NCBI GenBank assembly: GCA_016987375.1
Contig: PJRA01000048.1
Location: forward strand, 2,777,695-2,841,694
DNA length: 64,000 nt
Source: Brachionus koreanus
Taxonomy: Eukaryota; Rotifera; Eurotatoria; Ploima; Brachionidae
Reading direction: 5' to 3'
This document shows, in pieces, positions 1-14,039 of this stretch (positions are counted from its first letter, which is position 1; each line of letters starts with the position of its first letter). The notes under the pieces are model-generated. The model did not search any database and was not told where the DNA came from. It saw nothing but the letters and a program-made list of their open reading frames with translations. The position numbers and the translations under genes were made by a program.

Positions 1-3000
1 AAAACTGTAGGATTGAGTCAATTGAGACTTAGTTTATTGAGTTTTGTCTAAATTAGTCGATTGATATTATTTTTTGTCAATTTTAAAATGTGATATGTAA
101 AAAAATACTTTTCATTACCGACAGTGACAAAATGAACCACTCTGCTAATGCTTATGCCATTTAATTTTTTTCTCAGTCTTTTACATAACGCGTTAATTTA
201 GCTAGATTGTTTTAAATCATTTTTTGATAAGATTCAGTAAATATTGTTAAATTATAATTGCTGAATTTTTTATTCTTCCATTTTATTTGCTTTTTATATT
301 AGATTTAACTTTTTTTAATTCAAACAGTAATAATTAACTTATCTACTATCATTTATTTAAAATAGAATTTTCGATCATTTAATACTAAAAAGTATCGTAT
401 TAAATACATACAAGTTTTAACATTTAGTCGACTTCTCGGTCATTAAATATTTTTAAATAGTAACTTTTTATTTTTTTTTTAATGTGAAAAAATATTGTTT
501 ATTCATTTTTGGGAGTGAATTTATCTTCAAATTTAACTGCATTATTTGAGTCATTAATTAAACCAAACAAAACATTAAGCATTAACCTAAAAGTAGTTAC
601 GTTAATAAATGAAAGAGTACTCAATTATTAACATATTTGCACCTACGATTGACGTAATTCTTCTAAATGTAACTATTTTTTTCAATTTGCGACATCACTA
701 ATAAAAATTCGAAAATAAATTTAAAATGGATTTTTTCTCTTTTAAGCTTATAATTTCAGTATTAAACGAATATTACATTATTAGTGTACTTGCAATAATC
801 AAGAAATTTTTTCTTTTAGGATTTATTCACTGAAAAGCCTCAGGAAATCAAATATTAGTTACTTTTGATTAAAATTTTAATTCCTTTTGTCTAATTATCT
901 TGACGTTTTAGGTCTATAATTATTTTGTAATTATGAAATTTTAGACAATCGATTGGAGATAACAAATTAATTCAAATTTATTAATAAAGATCATTATTTT
1001 TATTAAATAAATTTATAATGGATTTAAATTTATTTAATAAAAATAATGAAATATTCTTTTTTTTAATTTATTAAAAATTTATTAATTAAGATCATTATTT
1101 TTATTATTTATTTAAAATTTTTCTTTGTAGCTATAAGAATAAATAAATATGAAGGTCGAGCAAATAAATAATTTCATAATTGGTACCTAAGCAACATAAA
1201 TAATCCTGCTATTGGCGTTGAAATGACATTATATGGCTTTAAAAGTTACAATTTTTTTTGAGAAATTAAATTTAAAACTTTCAAGAGTCATTTTTATCAA
1301 GTAAAAAAAAAGAAATAAATAACCGTCAGGGTAATTTCAAAATTTTTCTTTAAATCTGAAGTTGAAAGTGAAATATTTTGAATTTTCTATAAAAATTGAA
1401 AAGTAGAGAAATTTTTAAATTTTTACTTTTATATTTATAATTTTTTTTTACAGTCTGAATAGGTGCTAAAATTTCAAAAACAAATTTACTTGAAAAACAT
1501 AAATTATAATTTAAAAAATGAATGCAATGAATATTTAATTAACAAAAGGTCTTTTAACTTTTTTTAAACGATAATTTTTATTAGCATTCTTCAAAGAGTC
1601 TTAAAATATAAGATACGAAATTTTAATTAGAACTTTAATTTCGGAAAAGAATTCAACTAAAAAAACTTTGATAAATGATCGTAGCTATTATCTCTGTAAT
1701 TGAGTTTATGTTAATTAAAAACTTCTAATTTTAGTTTGTTTTGAAAAAAAAAACATTTTTATAATTCAGTTCTAGATTTAATTTAGAATTAACGTGACTA
1801 AGATTTTGATATTTAAGTTAAATTTTTCAAAGATTTATTTAATGATAAATATAATCAAGATAATTTTTACCTAAACTTTTGTAGACTAAACTTTTTTACT
1901 TTATATAGAATTTAATTTCATAAGATAACTTAACGGATTTTGAATTTAAATATTCAACAATACAATGCACAATATTCATATCAGTTTATAACTAATTATT
2001 ATTTGATTAAAATAATAATAATGATCAGATTTTAAATAGGAAAAATCTAATTTTTAAAATAAATTTCATATTCTTTTTTTTTAATTTTTAAATTAAATTC
2101 TTATTCGTATTGAATGATTATAATATTTGTTCTAGAGATTATAGTAGGGGATTTTGAGTGTTGAGAAAGTGCACAACCAGAATTTTTATATTGACATTTT
2201 ATTTAAATTTCAGGTCATTTTATTCATTTAAGAACGTGTTAATCTTATCATCTTTGTAAAAATGTATTTATTTATATATTAGTATCTTTTTTTAATCTTT
2301 TGACCTAAATATTGATTTTCTAAATGATTTTATTAAAAATTCGGGTCCCCATTCTTACTTTTTCGAAACAGAATTTTGATAAAAATTTTTTTAAAATATA
2401 ACATATTTTAAAAAAGATTTTAATCCTTTGCCTAATTCATTTCAAATTAGAAAAAAAAAATTTTGAATTAGCAAAAGAATTTTTAGAAAAAAAAAATTAA
2501 ATATAAGATAATTTTGATTTTTTTGAATGCAAATAATTTTAAGTTATTCTTGGTAAAATTTTAACATTGTTTGTTAGTAAAGTAAAAGGAAACGTTGATA
2601 TTTAACGTTTTTTCCTTTTAATTTAATGATTATTTAGATTTAAATGCTTCTTCTTTTAGATTAATAATTGATAAGAAAAAGAATATTTTTTTTTTGAATA
2701 CGTCTAATTTTTGCTTATTACAGGATCTTTTAATAAAATTTGGCATTCGATTAGGAACAGATCCGCAAGTGAATTTGAAATTCAACTGAAAATTTAAGCT
2801 TTTTATTTTTTTAAATAGCAATCAATTATTTTTTTTCAATCAAAGGTAATATTTATTATTCATTGAAAAGACACCCTAAAGGAAATAAGAAGAGAAAAAT
2901 TTAGAGTTATTTATTGAATTTTAAATAGTCAGCTAATTTCAAATTATCATTATTATTAATTTAGGCTTTACTCGAGTTTCCTACCGACTAGTCGCCCATC

Positions 3001-5537
3001 ATGCTGTTTTAATCATCGAAATTCTCTTCTATCTTGTATCAAAGCATTTTTAAACCAGATTTTCGATTATTAATTTTGTTTTTCTTAAAATTATTCACTT
3101 AAAATTTATTTTATATTTTATTTTAAATTTTTGAAAAGATGCATTTAACATTATTTAAAATAAATATAATTCAGATGATTGACATCAGACCGGTTTGAGT
3201 TTTTCCATTTTATTTTATTTTCATTTAGATGAAATTTTTAGTTTAAAATGTCATACTTTTTCTAAAAAATTAAAAAGAAAAATAATCACAATTTTTTTTG
3301 TCATGTATTTTGTTTGAGCTCCAAAAAAAAACTCATGCTATAATTTTTTTAAAAGTATCTAAAGTTGATTAAATAATAACTTTTTCGGTTCTCTCACTAT
3401 TATTCGAACTTATCTATCATTCGATCTAGCATTAGATTAAATTGTCAAAATATGATACCAAAGTATTAAAATCGAATAAGATAGACAAAATTTTTTTCAA
3501 TTTAATCAAAATGAAAACGATCTTATCTAAAAATAAAATTATATAATTTTTCACAAAACTTTTATATTATTTTTTTCCCAAAGTGGTAAGTTGAGAAAGA
3601 AATTTCAGATATTTTTTAATATGAGACAGACAACCAGATTTGTTTTGACTGTTCAATCGGTATTCACCGTTGGCGAACGCCTCTCTTATTATTTTATTAA
3701 TCTTAATATATTTGCCTACGTTATTTTTTTTAATTTAGAATAAATGCTGTCAATATAATTAATTTTTTAGAGTTGTTTTTTTCCTAACCTTCTCTATCAG
3801 GTTCGTCGGCAAACTTCCTTTCGTGTTTGTATTTTAAACATAAAATATGATTTAGATTCTAAAAATTTGATGAGCACAAATTGAGCCAAAAGATTATCTT
3901 GAATATCTGGGTCACTCAGATAGAAATTGAACAGTGCGTTCAAATGTCGTCTTTACCTGATTTGAGGATTTACTAAAATTAAACTGATACTTAAAAAAAT
4001 ATTTAATTTTTTCAAATTTGAAATTGATAGGATTTGTGTGGGCTTAATCATTTACAAAATACACTGAGACTTTTTTATTTGATGAAAGAGCTTATGGTTT
4101 TTTATTTTTAATGAGATTTTAAACCGAACATAACGAGACACGTAGATATCTTTGATTTATTTATTAAAGATCTTTTCCGAACCGCTCTTAACAATTAAAG
4201 AGGAAAATAATCTTCCGAGCACGTTATTCTTTGAAATATCTTGCTCAATGGATTCAAATGAAACTTTTTTGTTGAATATCACGAATTTTTTTTGAGAATT
4301 AAACGCATTCTTTTAAAAAAATATAAATTTAAGATATTTTCCTAACAAGTTATCTAATTTATCTATATTGTCTTTCTTTTTTTTTATAAGCTATTAAAAG
4401 GATTCTAGTTTCTTTTCAGAAAAAAAATTCATGTACATAATTTTAATTTAATACTTAAAAATTTTTTTTATAATAATAAAAAGATTGGATCTAATTAAAA
4501 ATAATTGAGTCTTTAAAAACTAATTTTTAATTTTCCAAATTTATTATGACCATTCATCTAATTGACTCAAAAAATAATGACTAAATTAGTTTCTGACTAA
4601 ATCTAGTTTTTATGAACTTCATTAGTTAATTTTATTCTATTTTAAAATCGATTTTTTTAAGTAAGAGGACTTTTGAAAGGTCTAAATAAAATCATCATCA
4701 AGGAAATAATTAAGGATATTTTCCCATATAAGAATTTTTTTTCGAATCTTTATTTAAAAATGCCTAGTTAGCATTTTTTATGAATCAATTTTTGTAATTT
4801 TGATAAGGAAATATTGAATATCCTTTTATTGAATGCTCTTTATATTTTAATTCAGTTAAGATATTCATTAATTTTATCTAAAATTTGACGGAAATACTTT
4901 TAGTTTATAAAATTGTTTGGGAGAAAATTTTATAAAGCTTGGCCTTAAAATTAGTTAACATTTAACAATTATTTTGCAGGAATTGAATCACACGATTCAA
5001 AAAAATTATTCAAAAGCTTTAATTTTGGATTCGGACCTAATCGGCTTTATGATAATAAACCATAAGGATTGCGAAACTTAATTTTCTAAACGTGGCCTAA
5101 ATTTCGTCTAAAATAATCAATAATCATCCTAAAACTCATAAATATTTCAATATTATCATAATTTAAATGCAAATCTTTCAAATGAATAAATTTAGTTTCG
5201 TTTTTTTTCGTGCTTGCAACTCTTAATGGCGATGATAAATTTTTTGAAATGACTTTCCTATTCGATTTTAATTTCTGCTTTAGTCTCTAATGACAGTCTC
5301 TAAATTAGATTACATGTATTGAATAGATGAAAAAAAAAAAAAAATGAACACTAAAAATTTCAACAACAACAACAAAAAATAACATGTAACATTTATGTTA
5401 AATGAGAATGAACCAAATATTTTCTAAAATTTAAATTTTCTTATCTTTATGTTTAGATGAAAAAAGCGATTTATGAAATGAAAAGTTCGTAAATAGTTAA
5501 GAGAAAAAAAAGAAAGACAGAAAGAGAGTTAAAAACA
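1..5537. other. Non-coding AT-rich region upstream of FNDC3
   Basis: I see no exon-like stretch with sustained codon structure here. The sequence is dominated by A/T runs. One short palindrome (991-1049) is listed separately, and a short CAA-rich tract lies near 5360-5380. The last few hundred bases before 5538 are purine-rich and presumably hold the promoter and 5' UTR of the FNDC3 gene, but I cannot point to a defined promoter motif. Confidence 0.6.
991..1049. repeat. Perfect 25-bp inverted repeat
   Basis: Bases 991-1015 and 1025-1049 are exact reverse complements separated by 9 bases, giving a strong AT-only hairpin. A third partial copy of the same motif follows at about 1077-1112. It could be a small MITE remnant or simple AT-rich expansion; nothing in it is coding. 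Confidence 0.6.
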
Positions 5538-8500
5538 ATGTCGCCAATCGACTTGCTAGAGCATATGGATAAATCAAGCGCACCAAATGCCACAGAAAGA
5601 ATAAACTTTACGGAAAGCGAGATTATTAATCGTTCAAATCAGGAAGAAAACTCAAGCGATGATACCGAAATAAACTCGGTAAACCAAGACACCACCCCAA
5701 CCCCAACACCGAACGAGTCCAACTCAAAAATGGAAGTTAAATTTACTGAATTTTCGATGCCTAAAAATCTTCCCCCGCCAAATTCGTTGCCGCTAAAAAA
5801 CAATCTAAATTCAACATGCAATAAAAACGTTCTTCAGCATTCTTTTACAAGCCAATCCGTCTATAATATTTCGCCAATATCTTATCCAGGAATGATGTAT
5901 TCAAGTTTGCCAAATACACCACAAATGCCTGTTTATCAGCCACAGCTAATGAATTTTGCAAATCGGAATGACGCTAAAGGGTCGAATCAGTCTTCGACTG
6001 TCTATGTTCATGTCGACGCTGGGCACATTTTTCAGGTTCAGCTCGGCGATAAAATTAGGGACATTATTGGACCAGCCACGGTCAAAATAGTCAACAATGA
6101 TAATACGCAACCCGTTCCGCTGCAATTGACTGCACCTGCACCGGGACAAATTGTACAGCAAATTGTAGATGAGAATGGAATGTTAGTACATCTAATTATA
6201 TCTTCGCCACAATCAAATCAACTGGCACCATTGAACGGGACTAATCAGATTGATCCTTCCAATAGTCAGCAGGTTCATAATAAAACAAATTTTAATAATT
6301 TTAGTGGGCAAAATGCTCCAAAATCCTATAATTATAACAGAAATAGCATGGTTAATCATCAGTTTAAAGGCCCCAAGTCTTCGAATCAGTTTCGAAGTCC
6401 TTTTCATCCTAGAGTCAATTGTCAAAATAATCTTCATTCGCTGGTTATTAATTTTAAAAAAAATTGTTTTAAATGTAGTGCTTTTGTTAAATGTGTTTTA
6501 TCAATATGTACTTATTGTTAATCTGTAAATAGGCTAGATTAGTTTATAAGCACTCGAGTTTGTTATAATTTGAAAAACATAAATTTATTTATTTTAAATT
6601 CTAAAATTATTTTCCGATATTAAATGAAAAAAAAATTGTTTAAAATCTTTTCTTTGACTTAAGTTTTTTTCTGATTTAAATTATAAAAATTGAATGATGC
6701 TTAAAAGATAGATCCTGATCAGTTTATTTTAAGAAAAAATATTGATCAAGTAAATTAAATTAAACCAGCGCTTATTTTTAAAAAGTATGAATTAGAACAA
6801 AAATCAGAAAAAAACGAAATAAAGCAAAAGTGAAATCAAAATACTTTAATTTAAAAAAATGATTTTTTTTTGTAATACAAAACAGTGCAAACGATACAAT
6901 AAAGTAGAAATAAAAATGAACTTTAAAAAAATTTAACTCTAAAAGTATTAGGAACCTATTTTAAATGACTCGAGTGAATGCATAAACATTTGAGATATTA
7001 AATTATGATTGAAAAAAAAAGAGAGAGGGACTAAATTTCATACGTGTCTATTATTGTTTACTATGTGGCATACATTTTTTTAGTAAAAAAATATATTTGA
7101 AAATTTTGAGTTAAATATTTATTTTTTTAAAAGCAAGCCTATAGACCAAACAGTTATCACAGTCATCAATTTGGCTATTACAATCAGTATCAAAATAATC
7201 CAGTAGCTCCCCTAAATCCGATAAGCATCGAATCAGGGCAGGAAAACAAAGAAAATAGCTTAAGCGATTTAGATAGCGAGACCAGCTTAATAAGCCAAGC
7301 CAAATCAGATGCGGAACTAAACGAATCAAGCACAAATAGCGCTACACCAGGTCTTTCTTCAAACAGTGTTCTATCTATTTCACCACTGTCTTCGTCTTCC
7401 TGTTCGTCAACATCAGCATCAAACTCATCGTCTTCTCATTGTTCAATATCGAACAATTTCAAAACAGATGATTTTAATGCACCAAAAAATCAACAAAGTT
7501 TACATCTCAATCAAAACGTGTCACATCAACCAATAATTACCAATCGATCAAAAGAAAATAAACCATTTGGTATGTATTAATCATATGTTTTTATTTTGAA
7601 TTAAACTCATTTTAAGGTATATGCTTTTATGAAATTTTTTTCTTTAATGCATCAATGATCTGAAAAAAAGAAAATCAGGCTTTCCAATTTGTTTAGTTAT
7701 GATAATTTTCACTGATTCATTCTTCACACTATTTAGCTAATTACTTCTCTAATTTAAAGATAATTATATAAAATTTTAAGCTTTTTTTTTTTAAATTTAG
7801 ATTTATCGAAATGCACCAAAATAAGCATCTTTTTGATGATGATATTTTAATGATAAAGCTAAAATTTTATTCTGCCTAGTTATTTTTTCGATGCTTTAAA
7901 ATCTAAATTTTGGTTTAAAAGTGTCCAAAACGATAATTCTAGTAGATTCCTTATGGTCTTAATCAAATGACCAAAATAGCAAGAAAACTATATAAATTTT
8001 TTCTTACAACTAATCTTGGTTTTTTCTTATCCTATTGAAAAAAAATCTCTTTTAGATCATTAGATTGAGATTTAGAAAATCCTGAGTCTTAATTAATCCT
8101 GAGTCAAAAAAAAAAATCAAGGAATTTCAAAAGAATTATTTTTGAGATAAAACTTTGGTTCTTTTTAAAATTAAGTGGGATTAAGCCCTCACATTTAGAA
8201 AAAAAATCTGGTCTTCATTAATTTTGCTTTTTTTGAAGTAAATTTGAATTGTAAACCAACACAAAACGGGACAATAAATTCAGCTTTCATTAATCCAAAC
8301 AATAAAATACCACAGACCATAATGAATTTTAACGGTCATATAATGCATCAGCAGTTATACACTGGAAAGTATCAATTTCGACAAATGCCCAACCAGCCTG
8401 TCAATCAATCTTTTTGCACCAAAAATCAAGCAAATCCAAATCAATCTTTGTTGATCGAGAATCATCGCTTACATCAAGAACCTATTGACTTAGACGCTCA

Positions 8501-11500
8501 TATTGAAAAAAATTTGGCATTTTTTGAGTCAATTTTGCGGCGCATCAAAGAACCTATAGTAAAAAATATTCAACCGCAAAGTGTATTCGTTTACCTAAGT
8601 GCCATTGAGTTGACAAAAGAAGATCTTTTGGAGACTGACTCAACGTGTCGGCCTATTCTTGTTCAAGAAGCTGTGGACAAATTTCAAAATTTAAACTACA
8701 CACTTGAAATATCATGCGAAACTGAGAACAATTTTGACAAAGTTTATTCCGGTGAAGCAAACGAGATAACTTTAAAAGATCTTATGGCCAATACACAATA
8801 TTATCTTAGAGTTAGCGCATCCTTAAATCCAATATGCAAGAGCCCGACCACAAAAATTGTTTCTTTTAGAACAAAAACTTTGCAACCAGATCAGCCGTCT
8901 GCTCCAAAACAGGTTGGAGTAAAGAAAAAAAATGAACTAACCATTAAGTGGCTCGAGCCAAGCAGCAATGGATCCAAAATACAAAATTATGTCCTTGAAT
9001 ATCAGGAAATAAATAATAGCTCAGAAAATTTAGACGAAATCGAGTCAAATCTAGGCGAATTTTCACAAATTTACAATGGCTCATCAAAGCAGTACATAGT
9101 TAAGAAATTAAAGGCCAATACTTGCTACGCCTTTCGGGTAGCTGCCGAAAATAGTCATGGTTTAAGCGACTTCAGCCCAGTTAGCTTTATAAATACATCA
9201 GGTGGAGTTCCTAGTATACCGGATGTGCCCAAGCTAACAGACTCAACAATGAGCTCTTTGTCAATTGTTTGGGGTCCTAAAAGACTAAATGATGTTGATT
9301 ATGAATTACAAATGCTTGATCTAGAGGATAAAATTGCCTCTGGTCATGGATTTTTGACAGTTTTTCATGGTTCGGCTCTAACACACACTATTAAGGACCT
9401 TAGACGCAAGTGTGTTTATCAATTTAGACTTAGAGCCAAAAATGAAGAAGGAAATTCTGCATGGTCCGAAATCACAAAATTTAGCACTAAAGCTGATGTT
9501 CCTAATCAACCTGGAAAAATACGAACTAAAATTCAAGCTCCAAATGTTTACAAATTTAATTGGGAATCTCCTAAAGACGATGGAGGTGACAGGATATTGA
9601 GCTATTCATTAGAAATATCAGAAAATGAGTTAGATGGCTATGAAGAAATATATTATGATGATAAAAATGAATGTATCATTGAAAAAAATTTAAAACCGGG
9701 CAAATGCTATTATTTAAGAGTTGTGTGTTCAAATTCGATCGGACAAAGTCCTTATTCGGAAATTTGTAAATTTTTTACAGCCTCAGTTGCTCCTGGTAAA
9801 TGCAATCCACCAAGATTAAACAACAAGCCAAAACCAAATTCAGCTCAAATAAAATGGACAGCGCCAGAATTCAATGGCGGAGTTGATACTACAAATTATG
9901 AATTGTCCATTAAAAAAAGCCAAAGCGAAGAAGAGAGCGTGATTTATCGTGGCAATGAATTGATATATACAATCGATGGCTTAGTTCCAGGTATAAGAAT
10001 GAAATTTGAAATTTTTTTTCATATTGATTGTTGAAGAAGAATATCAAAAAACTTTTTTTTTTAATTTTAATTTGAATTAAAAAAAAATAATTTATTGTTA
10101 TAGTAGATAATTTAATTGATTGAATTTAATGAAAATTTTAAAAGTATTAAAAGTATTAAATTGAAGCAATTGAACAAAAAAAAATTTTAATGTTCATCCA
10201 AGATAATTATCATCAAAAAAAATATTTATTTAATTATTGTAAATCTAATGTTGAAACATATAATAACACTTAAAGAACCGATGTCAATTTGAAACCTTTT
10301 TTTATGTTCTATATCTTTGGCATTGTTAATCAGATTTAAAAAAATCCATTTTTTTTGTTAAAGATATATTCATAGGAAAAAATTAAAAAAGTTTTTGATT
10401 GATATTAATATCCATTTATTAAGTATATAAGCAGAAAGAAAAAGTCAAATTGACACCGGTTCTTTGAGGGTTAAGCTTATCCTTGTCAAATGATATTTAA
10501 AAATTTTGTTTTCAAAGTATAAAAAAATTAAGTTAAAGGTAGATTTTGTGAAATTTAGTACAATAGAACAGAACATTGATTTTTTGTTCTATTTTTTTAT
10601 TTTGTACCAAATTTCACAAAATCCTAAAGGTAGAATTTTTAAAAAAATTAATAATTGAAGAATATTTAAAATAATTTTTTATTATAATTTTTAAAATTGA
10701 TTAAAATTTGATCATAGAAAAAAAAACAAAAAACAGTGATTTGAGTACAAACCGAAGTTAAATAGAACATTTATCAAAATTTTTAAAAATTTGTTTGAAA
10801 ATTTTAAAATTGAACCGAAAATCAAAAATTACCTCTAAAATTTTAAGGAAGAGCTATAAAAAATTTAATTATCATGAAAAAATTTTTAGAAAATTAAACA
10901 AAATTTAAACCAGTTGAATATTATTTTTCAATAGGCCACAGTTATATATTACGCTTGCGAGCTATAAACAAGAATGGTCCTGGTCCTTGGTCAGATGGCT
11001 TTGAATTCACAAGCGGAGCAACATTTCCGAATGCACCTGATTCTTTGATGATAACCACCAAGGCTTCTAATTGTCTTTTAATTAACTGGAATGAGCCCGA
11101 ATGTAATGGATCACCTATCATTGAGTACAGACTTGAATGGACTGTCAAAGAAAACGATCAATTTTCAACTCTATACACTGGAAACAGTCTCAAGCATGAA
11201 CTAAAAAACCTTTTTTTGCCTAACACAAAATATTTATTTCGAATTCAAGCGATAAATATTATAGGACCTAGTCAGTTTAGTCAAATAGTAGAATACATAA
11301 CACCTGCCGGTGTGCCTGGAATCGTAACTGGTATACGTTTAGAACAAATACATAGCGATTCAGCTCTAATATCTTGGAAAATACCAATTTCGAACGGATC
11401 GCCCATACAATTTTATCATATTGACTTTAACGAACAATCATCTCACTCAAATCCCTACATTGTTATTCATCAAAATGAATGCACCTATTCATTCGATTCT

Positions 11501-12571
11501 CTTCAGCCCGATACTAATTACAAGTTTCGCATACAAGCAGCAAACAGTGTCGGAATTGGACAATTTTCCAACTTAGTCAAATTCAAGACAAAAGCATTGG
11601 CTCCTCAACCACCTAGTTTAGAATGTGTCTGGGTTAGTTATAATGGCATTAAGCTCAAATGGAATACAAATGAAAAATTAAATTTTATTTTACAATATAG
11701 AAAAAATGATCAAAATATTACGGTCGAACAAAGTGACAATGAAATTAATTCAGAAAAGTACTACACAATTTACGAAGGTCCATCAAATCAGTTTCGACTC
11801 AATAAGCTAACCGAATCAACAAGCTATTTGTTCAGAATTTGCGCAATAAATGAAGCCGGTCAAGGTAAATGGTCTCATAACTACACATTTTCGACTGCCA
11901 AATCGCCTCCAATTATCACAAAAGCTCCACTTATTAGCGAAATAGCTTCGAATGGATGTCTTGTTGAATGGAATTTAAATAGATCAAATCAAGAAAGATC
12001 AGATTTTTTGGAGTATTGCTTACAGATACAAAAAAAAGACGGAGAATTTAAAGAAGCGTACAGAGGATCTGATTGCTTCTACAGATTTAAGGACTTAGAA
12101 GCAAATAGCGAGTTCAATGTGCGAGTATGTGCCGCTATTCAAAAAGACGAAACAACTCAGCAGAGAATTTGTGCACCTTTTTCTCCAATTGGAACTTTTA
12201 CAACTTTAAAAATTTCCAAAACAAAAGACAAGTTAAAAAATGCTGAAACTAAGCAAAGCGAGCCAGAAAATAAAAAAGAATGGTTGGACAAAATTTTGTT
12301 TCCAGCTTTCTTTTCAAAACTAAATGGATCTTCAAAAAAAAATAGTATTAGTAAAAATTTGCCTTGTAGTAGCAAAGCGGGTAAAAAGTCGAGCTTTTCA
12401 AAGCCAATGCCTAGCGAATTGGATATAGATCACGTATCGACGATTCAATCAAGAAATGACCACTGCTGGGCTTTTTTACTAATTATTTTTTTAGTTATTC
12501 TTTCTTTTTTGATTGCGTATTGTGTTAGTTTTTACTTTGATGTAGCAACGGTGAGAAACGTTGAGTTCTAA
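5538..12571 (+). CDS. FNDC3: Fibronectin type III domain-containing protein 3 (FNDC3A/B family), tail-anchored
   Basis: Four exons are inferred: 5538-6443, 7134-7569, 8239-9990 and 10935-12571. Phases agree at each junction and give about 1,576 aa. Exon 1 carries the conserved FNDC3 N-terminal block (around 6000-6200: YVHVDAGHIFQVQLGD, then a VDENG motif). Exon 2 is a Ser/Asn-rich linker. Exons 3-4 encode nine FN3 domains, the number in vertebrate FNDC3; the splice at 9990/10935 falls inside the fifth (G-HSYILRLRA). The protein ends in a hydrophobic helix (about 12466-12540, CWAFLLIIFLVILSFLIAY) with a short tail, as in the family, which is anchored in ER/Golgi membranes facing the cytosol. 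It is longer than human FNDC3A (about 1,200 aa) because of the low-complexity N-terminus. The donor at 6443 (CTG|gttatt) is the least certain junction; 6271/6272 is an alternative in the same phase. Introns 1 and 2 (690 and 669 bp) show no other features. Confidence 0.9.
10263..10472. repeat. Palindromic MITE-like element in FNDC3 intron 3
   Basis: Arms of about 30 bp at 10268-10297 and 10441-10470 are reverse complements with a few mismatches; the core is AAGAACCGATGTCAATTTGA against its complement with one change. Pairing continues inward around the ATATCTTT/AAAGATAT pair. The element is about 205 bp, lies wholly inside the intron and has no ORF. This shape fits a non-autonomous DNA transposon, but no target-site duplication is clear. 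Confidence 0.5.
10542..10623. repeat. Inverted repeat hairpin in FNDC3 intron 3
   Basis: Bases 10542-10563 pair with 10602-10623 with one mismatch in 22. Part of the loop pairs too (ATAGAAC with GTTCTAT), so the 82-bp segment would fold into one long hairpin. It lies 70 bp after the other palindromic element in the same intron. A small MITE or an intronic small-RNA hairpin are both possible; I see nothing that decides. Confidence 0.55.
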
Positions 12572-12683
12572 TTTTAATCATTGAGCTGGTTACAGAATCG
12601 GATGGCAATGTAGGCGGAATTATTATTCAATTATTCAAACAGCTCAAATTTTGCTCGTTAGCTGTATTATTTTCCAAAAAGAC

Positions 12684-12689
12684 AATAAA
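12684..12689 (+). terminator. Poly(A) signal AATAAA of FNDC3
   Basis: AATAAA lies 112 bases after the FNDC3 stop codon, followed by T-rich sequence. This is the first canonical hexamer after the stop and the likely 3' end of the transcript. Confidence 0.5.
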
Positions 12690-14039
12690 TTTATTTTAAT
12701 TGATAAAAAATTATTTGAAGAGAATTGTCATATTTGTTGATTTTTATAAAGAAAACTTCCTTTTTTGTAGCGAAATTATTTTTATTTTGAAAAATTAGTT
12801 AATTTTTAAGTTTATTTTTTAGAAAGTAAAAATACTGATTAGATGCTGATGTGGATTTTACTAAATGACTTGTTTTCTTTTTTTATTTTTTCATTCTTAT
12901 TTTAGTCTGATTTTATAATTATTTAAGTTTACTTGACTTTCAAACCAACTAAAACAAAAAGAATTTTTTAAATAATTTTTTAATTTTTTTTATCGAGTAT
13001 ATATTATTTATATATAGTGACGATGTAAAGTTACAAACTTTTATGTCAGATTTGTGATATTTCAATTAAAATATTTATTTAATAAAGTTAAATGAAAAAA
13101 AATATTTTCTGAAAATTTATTTGAAATCTATTTCATATTTAAATATACGATCAATTGACCACAAGAAGAAGGGTAAGGATATTATATATTTTTATGAATT
13201 TTTCTTTCCATAATACTTAACTGGACACTTTTTATTCGTCATTATTCTTGGTCGACTAATAGACATTAAAATAAAAATAATAGTTAATATCCTAAAGTCA
13301 AATTTGGTCAAACTAAATTGAGAAAGCAGAAAGACTAACGTAGTACCGTTATAGATTTAGATTTATTTTTTATTTCTATCAACATTATCCAATCTGTTTT
13401 TGAACCGGACTTTCCTTTTCCAACAAGAAAATAATAGATTTTACAGAAATTTCTCTGAAAATTATGCAACAGTGCCAATAATCTATACTCGCGAGCCAGT
13501 ATCTATCCAGCTATCTAACTAATTTTTAAAAACTATTTCTCTTTTCTTTTATAATAATTATTGTACAATTAGGTTACTTGTAAAATCAATAATTATCCTT
13601 TTTCAATAAAACGTTTAAAACTTAACTTGCTCTGACAACTGACGTTGGGAAATAATCCCATTTGTTCACTACTTGGTTAGATAAAAAGTTTCGCCTTGCT
13701 TCACATTAAAGACTTTATTTTTTAAACTTATTATAAATTATCATCTAGGCGTAATGATCAAATCCTGTCGTCTGGGAATTAATTGATAAATTCAATGCCA
13801 ACTATGAGCTATTTGAAGGGACCTTCTCAAAACGGGCTTCACGACCCACAATTTTCGGCTGAATAAAAAAACAAGCATACTTAAAATGTTTAAATTATTT
13901 TAGAGTTGAGAACAAACAACAAGCGTCAATGGAACTAGGACTCAAACGGATCAATCGAAATAAAAAACAAAATGCTCCTTGAAAACAAATTTAAAAAAAA
14001 ATATTTTCACAAGAACATCAATTGTCCTTAATATGTTAT
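12690..14039. other. Intergenic region between FNDC3 and the LINE fragment
   Basis: No coding exon is recognisable. The stretch from about 13200 to 13900 is less A/T-monotonous than its surroundings and could be old repeat sequence, but I find no terminal repeats and no long open frame. Confidence 0.5.

Noticed and set aside
2630..2821. Short ORFs at 2630-2821, 15476-15703, 24081-24266 and 26179-26400 (all minus)
   Set aside because: Rich in Lys/Asn/Phe/Ile as expected from AT-rich DNA, no domain or splice context, and the last lies in a DAW1 intron.
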